A stretch of DNA of 6,797 nt, taken from NCBI GenBank assembly GCA_004525155.1, contig SPDA01000094.1:1-6797 (forward strand). Reading direction: 5' to 3'. Of the stretch, positions 1-6,444 are shown one piece after another. The notes beneath the pieces are model-generated. The model worked only from the letters and a program-made list of their open reading frames with translations, ran no database searches and was not told the DNA's origin. The stretch comes from Spirochaetales bacterium. GTDB lineage: Bacteria > Spirochaetota > Spirochaetia > SPDA01. Numbering within the stretch: the stretch's first letter is position 1; each line of letters begins with the position of its first letter. Made by a program: the position numbers and the translations under genes.

Positions 1-957
1 GAGGCCGCTAATCATATCCAGGTTTCCGGGGTCCGCCGTGAGGCCGGCTCCCTTTTCCTTCACCCAGAGCGCGCGTCTTTCCTGGTCGTCCACCGTCCTT
101 TCGAAAGGTATGAAAATGCCGGGTTTACGGAAATACAGGACCTCGTGCACCGTGTTGTACCCGCAGCCCGCGATAATGCCGGTAAAGGCTTTGTAGAGTT
201 CGCATACCGGGTAGCAGCCGCGGATAATACCGCAGCCGGAAAGCGCCATGTCCGGGGACAGGCCCCCCAGTGCCGCCACCGGGTAGCAGCCCGGTACGCC
301 GTTTACCGCCCTGACTATTTTTCCAAGGATTGTTTCGAGTCCCGCCTGGCCTCCGCCGCCCATGTTGATGAGAATGAGCTTTTTGTCCTGAGGCAGGCCG
401 TAGGCGCGCTTCACCTCGTCCGCGTCCCTAAGGTCGCGCCTGCCGCGAATCAGGATGGGACCGGTATGGACCACCCTGTCATTGCCCGTAATCCTTATCC
501 CTTCCTCCCCGGGATTATGGGGAACCAGGATAAGCCGGTAGCGCCTGAGCAGTGACTGGAAATACCTGTCGTTCAGTTTCACCTCCCTTCTCTGCCGGAA
601 GACGTAGACGAATTTGCTTTCCTCCCAGCGCAGTACCTGGTCCAGTTCGTGGGCGAAACCTTCGGGAAATGTATCGACCACGGTGGTGTCCGGTTTGAAG
701 GAGGCGAACACGCTCCAGGCAGCCTGATGCAGGATCGAAAGGTGCCCCGGAACGCTCATGCCCGTGGCGCGCGCCACTGTTTTCGACGGAAGCTTGACGG
801 AAGCGAAACCTTCCCTGTAGAGCGCGTCGGATTCTGAGGTGGTAATGAAGAGGATCTCCCAGCGGGGTTTGAGTTTTCGTATTTCCCGGGCCATGGCGAG
901 CAGGCGCGTCACGTGTCCCAGACCAAGTCCGTTAACGGCATAGAAGAGGATTTTCAT
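1..957 (-). CDS. GT28/MurG-like glycosyltransferase, 3' end missing
   Basis: This leftward gene begins at the ATG at 957-955 and stays open for 319 codons to the window edge, so its C-terminus is missing (probably some tens of residues, judged from the usual family size). The N-terminus reads MKILFYAVNGLGLGHVTRLL; the glycine-rich loop with His15 is typical of the acceptor-side Rossmann domain of GT-B enzymes of the MurG/UDP-glycosyltransferase type. A second domain starts near residue 192 with KKLILINMGGGG. A donor-nucleotide-binding segment follows at about 263-295, with AGCGYNTVHEVL, then KPGIFIPF, then DDQERRA, which resembles the C-terminal signature of GT28 enzymes. There is no signal peptide, so it should act at the cytoplasmic face, transferring a sugar from an activated nucleotide donor. 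Donor and acceptor cannot be read. It is probably not MurG itself, because the order and wording of its motifs differ; the uncharacterised 'predicted glycosyl transferase' group is a better fit. It overlaps the upstream TPR gene by one base and has no obvious Shine-Dalgarno sequence of its own. Confidence 0.85.
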   Translation of the reverse strand, partial: MKILFYAVNGLGLGHVTRLLAMAREIRKLKPRWEILFITTSESDALYREGFASVKLPSKTVARATGMSVPGHLSILHQAAWSVFASFKPDTTVVDTFPEGFAHELDQVLRWEESKFVYVFRQRREVKLNDRYFQSLLRRYRLILVPHNPGEEGIRITGNDRVVHTGPILIRGRRDLRDADEVKRAYGLPQDKKLILINMGGGGQAGLETILGKIVRAVNGVPGCYPVAALGGLSPDMALSGCGIIRGCYPVCELYKAFTGIIAGCGYNTVHEVLYFRKPGIFIPFERTVDDQERRALWVKEKGAGLTADPGNLDMISGL

Positions 958-1901
958 CAGGAATGGTCAATGCTGCTGGAACTGCTGCTGTGGGTTCCGG
1001 AGGAGGAATACCTGTCGTAGTCATGGTAATCGCCTGTACCGGAACGGGTACCGCCCGAGTACCTGCCGCCCTGCCCGCTGCTCCCTTTTCCGGCAGACCC
1101 GCCTTTTCTCCTTTTGGAGGTGAGCCTGATAATTGTTATGAAAATGGCGGCGCCCAGCAGCATGAGGAAGGTGCGGAGGTTTTTCGAACTCATTCTCGCG
1201 GGCTTCCCGGCGCTTTTCTCCTGAGCGGGAGCGGTTTCGGCTGAAGCGTCTTCGCCTGCGGCTTCAGAGGTGCTGCCGGGCGCTGCGCCTGACCGTACCT
1301 CCGCCAGTTTGTCCTCGAAACCCTGTTTGTCACTGGTAAAGCCGATGACCGGATCCAGCCGTTTCGCTTCTTCAAAGGCCGCAAGCGCGGCGGGATAATT
1401 TTTAATCTTACGCGCCGCCAGCCCGAGGTTGTACTGATATTTGGCGACGCCGGGATTTCCTGTAACCGCGCGGCTGAAGAAATCGAAGGCTCGTTCGTAG
1501 TCGCCGTTTTTGTAGGCGGCCTCCCCTTCGGCAAAGATCCCGGCGGAGCCGCCCTCATCCGCAGCGCTGTCGGAGAGCCTCGTCATTTCTGTAAGCTTGT
1601 CCTCGAAATCCTGCGGGTTGCCGGTAAAGGAGACGGAAGGATCCAGTTTCTTGGCCTTGTTAAGGGCTCCGGCGGATTCGCTGTACAGGTTCAGTTTGCG
1701 CGCTGCCAGGCCGAGATTGTACTGGTACCTGGCGTTTTCCGGTTCCGCCGCCACGGCCCTGGTAAACAGATCGTAGGCCGCCGTGTAGTCCCCCGCTTTG
1801 TACGCCGTGTTGCCCTGGCCGAACAGTTCCCCGGCATTCTGTGCGGAAAGGGTAAAGGAAATAAGCAGAAAAAAAAGCGCTGCGGGGAGGAGCTTTTTCA
1901 T
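957..1901 (-). CDS. Exported TPR protein with C-terminal membrane anchor and Gly/Ser-rich tail
   Basis: This leftward gene encodes 314 residues if it starts at the ATG at 1901. In-frame upstream alternatives are ATG 1910 and GTG 1913. I prefer 1901 because MKKLLPAALF plus a hydrophobic core ending SFTLSA|QN forms a compact Sec signal peptide (cleavage near residue 20), and AGAGTGA lies 8 nt upstream as a fair Shine-Dalgarno sequence. Residues 24-57 and 58-91 are two 34-residue TPR units, followed by a non-TPR cap containing FEDKL. The same module recurs 96 residues later (about 120-202). An Ala/Glu/Pro-rich linker (203-240) leads to a membrane helix at about 242-260, then SKRRKG, then a Gly/Ser/Tyr-rich tail with SSSSSS near the end. 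With an N-terminal signal and positive residues after the helix, the TPRs should face the periplasm and the tail the cytoplasm. TPRs bind proteins; the partner is unknown. Its stop overlaps the glycosyltransferase start. Confidence 0.85.
   Translation of the reverse strand: MKKLLPAALFFLLISFTLSAQNAGELFGQGNTAYKAGDYTAAYDLFTRAVAAEPENARYQYNLGLAARKLNLYSESAGALNKAKKLDPSVSFTGNPQDFEDKLTEMTRLSDSAADEGGSAGIFAEGEAAYKNGDYERAFDFFSRAVTGNPGVAKYQYNLGLAARKIKNYPAALAAFEEAKRLDPVIGFTSDKQGFEDKLAEVRSGAAPGSTSEAAGEDASAETAPAQEKSAGKPARMSSKNLRTFLMLLGAAIFITIIRLTSKRRKGGSAGKGSSGQGGRYSGGTRSGTGDYHDYDRYSSSGTHSSSSSSIDHS
1293..1835 (-). repeat. Tandem duplication of a two-TPR module (288-bp period)
   Basis: Residues about 23-107 (1581-1835) and 119-203 (1293-1547) of the TPR protein align at a constant offset of 96 residues without a gap. 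GDY, YQYNLGLAARK, LDP and FEDKL all recur at exactly this spacing. By hand I count 43 identities over the 82 aligned positions 25-106. At DNA level the YQYNLGLAARK segments, near 1410-1440 and 1698-1728, remain visibly similar. Confidence 0.85.
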
Positions 1902-2004
1902 GTCTGCCATCACTCTACCGCAGGGTCAGTTATCCGTCAATACTTGCCGTACGGGGCCTTTTTTATGGTGTACTAGTTGGTAAATCGTGGTACTATGGGA
2001 GTGT
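1902..2004. other. Divergent intergenic region between the TPR gene and the two-helix protein gene
   Basis: About 100 bases separate the two divergent starts and must hold both promoters unless transcription enters from outside. On the minus strand TTGACG (1940-1935) and TAGAGT (1917-1912) are 17 nt apart, but this pair would start RNA only a few bases before ATG 1901. It is therefore either a near-leaderless promoter or chance. On the plus strand TTGCCG (1944-1949) has no convincing -10 at the right distance. An 8-bp palindrome CCGTACGG lies at 1947-1954. No promoter is firmly assigned. Confidence 0.4.
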
Positions 2005-2598
2005 ATGGCCTACGATATTTTTGATCCGAAAAAAATTTACCGCTACAACAGGAAGAAGGATACCTATTACGTAGATATCGCCCTCGATTATTACAAGGAT
2101 ATCTACGACGAATGGGATTTTTCACCCGTCCGCAACAGGGACCTGGACAAGGAACTCATCGAATACCTTGAAGAATGCTCCCACGAAATTCCCCTCAAGG
2201 CTAAAATTGAAATCTATTTTCATCTGCCGGAAAAACTGCAGGACGAGGAAAAGGAGAGGGAAAGCATCCAGGGATTCAGGCACTTTTTCAAGTATTCATA
2301 TACAAAACTGGTTTTTCAGCGGAGACGTTTCCTGTGGAGCACCGTTATGTATGCGGCTTTCGGTCTTTGCCTGCTTGTGGGAGGTTTTCTCATCCAGGAC
2401 AGACTGCCGGAAACGACATCCCTCCGCATCCTTTCGCTTATTCCCGAAGGCCTCTATATCGGCGCCTGGGTGCTCATCTGGGAGGTCTTTTCCATTATCT
2501 TTTTCGAATACCGGAATCACCGCCGCTCCCTATTGGAGAGAAAGAGGCTCGCTTCGGCCAGGATCGTCTATATCTACGAAGAGAAGCCGGTGCCCTGA
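2005..2598 (+). CDS. Uncharacterised protein with two transmembrane helices
   Basis: I do not recognise this 197-residue protein. The start at ATG 2005 (MAYDIFDPKK) is chosen over an in-frame GTG at 1987 because GGGAG (1997-2001) sits just upstream of it, although the 3-nt spacing is short. Residues 1-108 are soluble and rich in charged and aromatic residues: a Tyr-rich stretch (YYVDIALDYYKDIYDEWDF, 21-39), then DLDKELIEYLEECSHEIPLK, then a charged segment ending in RRR. Two hydrophobic helices follow, at about 109-130 and 145-167, joined by a short loop. A basic tail (HRRSLLERKR) and a short C-terminal strand-like end close the protein. The RRR before helix 1 and the basic residues after helix 2 suggest that both termini are cytoplasmic. 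No signal peptide, catalytic motif or metal site is evident. Its stop lies one base from the stop of the convergent hydrolase gene, and its other neighbour is divergent, so it is probably a single-gene unit. Confidence 0.8.
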   Translation: MAYDIFDPKKIYRYNRKKDTYYVDIALDYYKDIYDEWDFSPVRNRDLDKELIEYLEECSHEIPLKAKIEIYFHLPEKLQDEEKERESIQGFRHFFKYSYTKLVFQRRRFLWSTVMYAAFGLCLLVGGFLIQDRLPETTSLRILSLIPEGLYIGAWVLIWEVFSIIFFEYRNHRRSLLERKRLASARIVYIYEEKPVP

Positions 2599-2599
2599 T

Positions 2600-4138
2600 T
2601 CAATTGTTTCCTCCTTTACCGGAAACCGCCGCCAAAAGCCAGTCCCCGATAATGTTGAGCGCCTCCGTCGCGAAAGTTACATCTATGCTTCCATACTCGT
2701 TCATGAGACCGGTCCGCGCCGGCTGGAAAAGGTGATTGAGACCCTCAAGTTCCCGCAGGGTAACCCTGGTATTTCCGCCTTCCTTCAAGGCCTTGTCGAG
2801 GGAGGCGAGGTTTTCCGCGGGGGTAACCTGGAGGTCCCTGCTTCCGTTTAAGGCCAAAACCGGCACTTTCACTTTTGCAAGCACGGGGCGGGGATCGTAC
2901 ATAAGGTAGGTCTTGAACCAGGAACTCGTGGTCTGGGCCACCAGGGCGTTTATCTGGGGCTCGGAGAAATTGAGCCTGCCGAGGTATTCGCGTATCCTGG
3001 TTTCCGCAGTCTTCAGATCCGGCTCGTTTTTGATGATGGTGTGCAGATCCCGGTTTATGGCATTTGCCTGGTTAACCTGCGCCATGCTCTGGCCGGAAGC
3101 GAGCATGATGGCCCTGTTCTGGAGAATGATGACGTCCTCCCCCGGAAAACCCGGCGCCGCCAGCAGAACGATGAAGGACACAAGGTCCGTGGAAACGGCC
3201 AGCATCGGCGCTATGAGTCCTCCTTCGCTGTGGCCCAGGACGCCGAGGTTGTTTTTGTCGACCATGGGCAGACTGGAAAGGAAAGCGACGCCGGCAAGGG
3301 CGTCTTCGGCGAAATCGAGGGTCGTAGCTGCATTGTACACACCGGTGGACTGCCCCGTTCCCCTGTCGTCGTATCTCAGCACTGCGAAGCCGAGCCGGGA
3401 AAGGTAATCCGCCAGCACCAGGAAGGGCCGGTGATTGAAAATTTCCTCATCCCTGTTCTGGGGGCCGGAACCGGATACGAACAGGACTGCCGGAAATTTC
3501 CCTTCCGCCTTCGGGTAGGTCAGCGTCCCGGCGAGCATAACCCCCGCCTTTTCGTTCAGGAAAACAACCTCCTCTTCCGCGTAGGGATAGGGTTTCACCG
3601 GGTCCTGCGGCCGCAGGGTGATGGAATTCTCCCGCTTTTCCAGGAGAATTTCGAACTCGAGCCCGCTCTGCCCCCAGGTGCCCTTCATGGTATCACCCTC
3701 TGCCGGAACGCAGGTTAACCGCGCGCCGATAGTGCTGAATTCTGCAATCAGCTTTCCGGCCTCCTCCCGTGCCGAGGTAGCAGGAAAATTTTTCGCGTTC
3801 TGCTGGGGAATGTCCAGGGAAACAGCATACGAGTCTCCCTTCTTTTTTATGGAAAAAATCAGCGTCAGGGTGCTGTCGCCGAGATCGAGGTTCCCTGACC
3901 AGTATCCGGTGAGGTTCCTGTTTGCTGCCGCGGGTGCGGTTGCCTCCGGGACGGGTTTTACAGGTTCCGGTTTTTGATCGGGCAGTTTTTCTTCGGAAAG
4001 TTTTTCATCAGGAAGTTTTTTTTCGGAGACTGCCGCCTTCCCGGGTTTTTCCGGGGGAGACGTTTTGGCGGTGGCGCAGGCTGAAGCGAGCAGGGCAGCG
4101 CAGAGTAACAGAAGGAGATATCTAACGGAATTTTTCAT
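2600..4138 (-). CDS. Lipoprotein alpha/beta hydrolase (esterase/peptidase-like) with N-terminal accessory domain
   Basis: This leftward gene encodes 512 residues, starting at ATG 4138 with AAGGAAG (4150-4144) 5 nt upstream. A basic, Leu-rich signal ends in LLASAC; Cys21 is the likely lipidated residue, and Ala at -3 is a loose lipobox. A Lys/Pro/Glu linker (22-75) contains a pentapeptide repeat. Residues about 76-170 (NLTGYWSGNLDLGDSTLTLI...) look like a separate beta-rich domain of the kind found before some alpha/beta hydrolases. The catalytic domain follows from about residue 190: VSGSGPQNRDE (221-231) fits the oxyanion-hole loop, GHSEG (302-306) is the nucleophile elbow with Ser304, Asp435 lies in NGSRDLQV and His469 in GLNHLF. 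The triad is thus complete. The likely activity is hydrolysis of an ester or peptide bond outside the cytoplasm; a carboxylesterase, acyl hydrolase or S9/S33-like peptidase are all possible. It is monocistronic as far as can be seen, with its own promoter and a convergent downstream neighbour. Confidence 0.88.
   Translation of the reverse strand: MKNSVRYLLLLLCAALLASACATAKTSPPEKPGKAAVSEKKLPDEKLSEEKLPDQKPEPVKPVPEATAPAAANRNLTGYWSGNLDLGDSTLTLIFSIKKKGDSYAVSLDIPQQNAKNFPATSAREEAGKLIAEFSTIGARLTCVPAEGDTMKGTWGQSGLEFEILLEKRENSITLRPQDPVKPYPYAEEEVVFLNEKAGVMLAGTLTYPKAEGKFPAVLFVSGSGPQNRDEEIFNHRPFLVLADYLSRLGFAVLRYDDRGTGQSTGVYNAATTLDFAEDALAGVAFLSSLPMVDKNNLGVLGHSEGGLIAPMLAVSTDLVSFIVLLAAPGFPGEDVIILQNRAIMLASGQSMAQVNQANAINRDLHTIIKNEPDLKTAETRIREYLGRLNFSEPQINALVAQTTSSWFKTYLMYDPRPVLAKVKVPVLALNGSRDLQVTPAENLASLDKALKEGGNTRVTLRELEGLNHLFQPARTGLMNEYGSIDVTFATEALNIIGDWLLAAVSGKGGNN
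3944..4018 (-). repeat. 15-bp/pentapeptide repeat in the hydrolase linker
   Basis: Residues 41-65 of the hydrolase fall into five consecutive pentapeptides each starting with Lys: KLPDE, KLSEE, KLPDQ, KPEPV, KPVPE. The first three units are near-copies at DNA level too (plus strand, AGTTTTT recurring every 15 bases around 3984-4020). This is a flexible charged spacer between the lipidated Cys21 and the folded domains, and a likely site of length variation. Confidence 0.75.
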
Positions 4139-4160
4139 TCGTACTTCCTTATATCGAGGT

Positions 4161-4196
4161 CCGGTAAACTATAAAAGAAAACATTTTTCCTGTAAA
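4161..4196 (-). promoter_or_regulatory. Sigma70-type promoter of the lipoprotein hydrolase gene
   Basis: On the minus strand TTTACA (4196-4191, 5 of 6 to consensus) and TATAGT (4173-4168, 5 of 6) are separated by exactly 17 nt. Transcription would begin near 4161, giving a leader of roughly 23 nt that carries the AAGGAAG ribosome binding site before ATG 4138. The spacing and fit make this the best promoter in the window. It lies in the 124-bp divergent region shared with the YyaL-like gene. Confidence 0.65.
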
Positions 4197-4262
4197 CGGG
4201 GCGGCTGGGCGGCAGCTGTTAAAAGGCTATACCTTAGTAATAAACTCTAGTATTTTATACCT

Positions 4263-6341
4263 ATGGCGAATAGATTGTCAAAAGAAAAAAGCCCCTACCT
4301 TCTGCAGCATGCCGGAAATCCAGTGGATTGGTTTCCCTGGGGTGATGAAGCCTTCGAAAAGGCGAAAGCGGAGGACAAGCCCGTATTTCTTTCCATTGGT
4401 TATTCAACCTGTCACTGGTGTCATGTGATGGCCCATGAATCCTTCGAAGACGGTGATGTGGCGGAGCTTCTCAACAGGCATTTCGTTTCCGTCAAGGTTG
4501 ACAGGGAGGAACGGCCGGATATAGACAACGTGTATATGGCAGCCTGCCAGATGCTGGCCGGGACCGGCGGATGGCCCCTGAGCATCGTGATGACCCCGGA
4601 AAAAATACCTTTTTTTGCCGCTACCTATATTCCAAAGGATACCCTCTTCCGGAGGAGGGGGCTTAAGGATCTCCTGCCTGCGCTGCAGGAACTCTGGACG
4701 GGCCGGAGGCACGATGTGACCGCATCCGCCGATTCCGTTAAGCAGGCCCTCGCTGCCCTGGACAAGCCGGATCAGGACGCCGTCATGGCCGGAAACGTCC
4801 AGGAAGCCTGTGCCGCAAGCCTGGCAGCCAAATACGACGCGGAACACGGCGGGTTCGGAGAAGCCCCGAAATTTCCCTCGCCGCACATACTGCTTTTTCT
4901 TCTGCGTTACGCGCATGACAGGGGAGATGCGGTCTCCCGGGATATGGCAGTCGGCACCCTTAAGGCCATGGTGCTCAGCGGCATTCATGATCACCTGGCG
5001 GGCGGTTTTCACCGCTATGCCACGGACGCGGCATGGAAAGTCCCCCATTTTGAAAAAATGCTCTATGACCAGGCCCTCATGGTTCTCGCTTTTACCGAAG
5101 CCGTCCGGTTCCCCGGGCTGCCGGAAAAAGACGGCAGGCTGTTACGGGAATCTCTCACGGCCACCGCGGATTTCGTACTGTCGGACATGCGCCGCCCGGA
5201 TGACGCCTTTTACAGCGCCTTTGACGCCGACAGCGAGGGGGAGGAGGGGAGGTATTACCTCTGGTCCATGGATGAAATCGGCAAAGCTTTTTCCGGAGAT
5301 GCGGCAGAAAGACTTGCGAAGCTGTTCAGCCTGTCACGGCAGGGGAATTTTACGGATCCCATGACCGGGAAACCGGACGGCAGAAACATTCTTTTTCTGA
5401 AAAATCGGGATGCCTGGCGCAGCGGGGAATACGAAGAACTCCGCCGGGAACTTAAAAACCTGCGCGGCAGGAGGGAACCTCCTTTCCTCGATACCAAGAT
5501 CCTGACCGACTGGAACGGTCTCATGACGGCGTCCCTCGCCAGGGCCGGCTGGGTCCTCGACAGAAAGGATTATATCGAAGCCGCGGAAAAAGCCTGGGCG
5601 TTTATCGCCGGCAGCTGCAGTTACGGGGAAGGACAGCTTAAGCACCTGGCAGAGCGGCCCGCAGGCGGATTTCTCGACGATTACGCCTATTCCATTTTCG
5701 CCTGCCTGGAACTGTACCATGCCACTTTCAAATCCGCCTACCTTCATGAGGCCCTGCGTCTCATGGATGTTCAAATACGTCTCTTCCCCGGAGACGGCGG
5801 TTTCTATTTTTCGCCTCAGGATGATGATGTTCTCCCGGCCCGGCAGAAACAGTATTATGACGGCGCCGTTCCTTCGGGCAATTCCGTGACCCTGCATAAT
5901 CTGTACAGGCTTTATTCGTATTCCGGAAAGACCATGTACCGGGACCTGGCCGCAGGACTCATCGCTTCCGCTGCCGGGGATGTTTCCCGGTATCCCTCGG
6001 GGCATGCATTTTTTCTTACCGCTTTCATGGACATGACGGGGGAAGACCTTCAGATCCTCTGGCTCGGACCGGAACATGACGCAGGGCGGGGTACGGAATT
6101 TGCAGAATTCGAGGATGTTCGGCGTTCCTTTTACCTTCCCCGGGCCCAGTGGATGGCGGCGGCGGGACCGGCGGAACGGAAAAGCCTGGAGGAAGCCGCG
6201 CCTTTTATCCGGGATTTTCCCCTTTCCGGAGACGGACCCCGTATATATCTCTGCAGTAACGGGGCCTGCACGCTTCCCCTTTCCAGCGCGGCGGAACTGC
6301 GGAAAGCCCTCGGGAATCTGCCGGGCGGACCGGAAACCTAG
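4263..6341 (+). CDS. yyaL: YyaL/SPATA20-family protein: thioredoxin-like DUF255 domain plus (alpha/alpha)6-type domain
   Basis: The gene encodes 692 residues, a normal full length for the family. The N-terminal signature [25 protein letters not shown] segment (3-23) fixes the start at ATG 4263, and an in-frame TAG lies only 13 nt before it. Residues about 1-165 are the thioredoxin-like DUF255 domain: CHWC (Cys50, Cys53), then [12 protein letters not shown] (78-88) and GTGGWPL (100-106). The rest carries family signatures: [10 protein letters not shown] (196-205), [13 protein letters not shown] (243-255), PHFEKMLYD (261-269), [14 protein letters not shown] (321-334) and TDWNGLM (415-421). These belong to a helical-barrel domain related in fold to sugar epimerases and glycosidases. 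A Cys pair (Cys664, Cys669) lies near the C-terminus. No signal peptide is present, so it should be cytoplasmic. The biochemical role of the family is poorly known; a redox function is suggested by CxxC only. The symbol follows the Bacillus subtilis family name. No Shine-Dalgarno sequence is visible upstream. Confidence 0.93.
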   Translation: MANRLSKEKSPYLLQHAGNPVDWFPWGDEAFEKAKAEDKPVFLSIGYSTCHWCHVMAHESFEDGDVAELLNRHFVSVKVDREERPDIDNVYMAACQMLAGTGGWPLSIVMTPEKIPFFAATYIPKDTLFRRRGLKDLLPALQELWTGRRHDVTASADSVKQALAALDKPDQDAVMAGNVQEACAASLAAKYDAEHGGFGEAPKFPSPHILLFLLRYAHDRGDAVSRDMAVGTLKAMVLSGIHDHLAGGFHRYATDAAWKVPHFEKMLYDQALMVLAFTEAVRFPGLPEKDGRLLRESLTATADFVLSDMRRPDDAFYSAFDADSEGEEGRYYLWSMDEIGKAFSGDAAERLAKLFSLSRQGNFTDPMTGKPDGRNILFLKNRDAWRSGEYEELRRELKNLRGRREPPFLDTKILTDWNGLMTASLARAGWVLDRKDYIEAAEKAWAFIAGSCSYGEGQLKHLAERPAGGFLDDYAYSIFACLELYHATFKSAYLHEALRLMDVQIRLFPGDGGFYFSPQDDDVLPARQKQYYDGAVPSGNSVTLHNLYRLYSYSGKTMYRDLAAGLIASAAGDVSRYPSGHAFFLTAFMDMTGEDLQILWLGPEHDAGRGTEFAEFEDVRRSFYLPRAQWMAAAGPAERKSLEEAAPFIRDFPLSGDGPRIYLCSNGACTLPLSSAAELRKALGNLPGGPET

Positions 6342-6444
6342 CGGCAAGTTCGAATCGTCTCTTCTATAGTTTTTTTTTCCATCATGAAGTATACTCGAAG
6401 GCGGAATGGCCGATAATAAATAATCGCCTTCCAGGAGGGAAATC
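6342..6444. other. Intergenic leader between the yyaL-like gene and the last lipoprotein gene
   Basis: About 100 bases, more AT-rich than the flanking genes. It holds a run of nine T (6370-6378) with no GC-rich stem in front of it, so it is not a convincing terminator. TATACT (6390-6395, 5 of 6 to a -10 box) and GATAAT (6412-6417, also 5 of 6) are -10 candidates, neither with a good -35. An inverted repeat and then AGGAGG lead into ATG 6445. The last gene may therefore have its own promoter, but this is not firm. Confidence 0.4.
6397..6431 (+). repeat. 7-bp perfect inverted repeat ahead of the lipoprotein ribosome binding site
   Basis: GAAGGCG (6397-6403) and CGCCTTC (6425-6431) are perfect inverted copies separated by 21 AT-rich bases. 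The right arm ends one base before the AGGAGG at 6433-6438. It could be an operator half-site pair or an RNA stem next to the ribosome binding site. A chance match is also possible. Confidence 0.4.

Noticed and set aside
145..555. Plus-strand open frame of 136 codons at the left end
   Set aside because: It is antisense to the glycosyltransferase frame, which is open for 319 codons with clear GT28-like motifs.
1293..1835. TPR duplication as an assembly artefact
   Set aside because: The two copies differ at about half of their residues, so this is an old duplication and not a misassembled repeat.
1912..1940. TTGACG/TAGAGT promoter for the TPR gene on the minus strand, 17-nt spacing
   Set aside because: The hexamers are plausible, but the implied transcript start falls within a few bases of ATG 1901 and would remove the ribosome binding site used to choose that start, so it was not listed as a promoter.
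3041..3718. Plus-strand open frame of 225 codons within the hydrolase gene
   Set aside because: It lies opposite the catalytic domain that carries the Ser-Asp-His triad; the reverse-frame product has no coherent features.
4404..5048. Open frame of 214 codons on the minus strand opposite the 5' half of the yyaL-like gene
   Set aside because: It is antisense to well-conserved coding sequence, and its product shows no recognisable domain or signal peptide.
6342..6378. Possible intrinsic terminator after the yyaL-like gene, suggested by nine T at 6370-6378
   Set aside because: No stable GC-rich stem could be found directly before the T run; only 3-bp matches are present.
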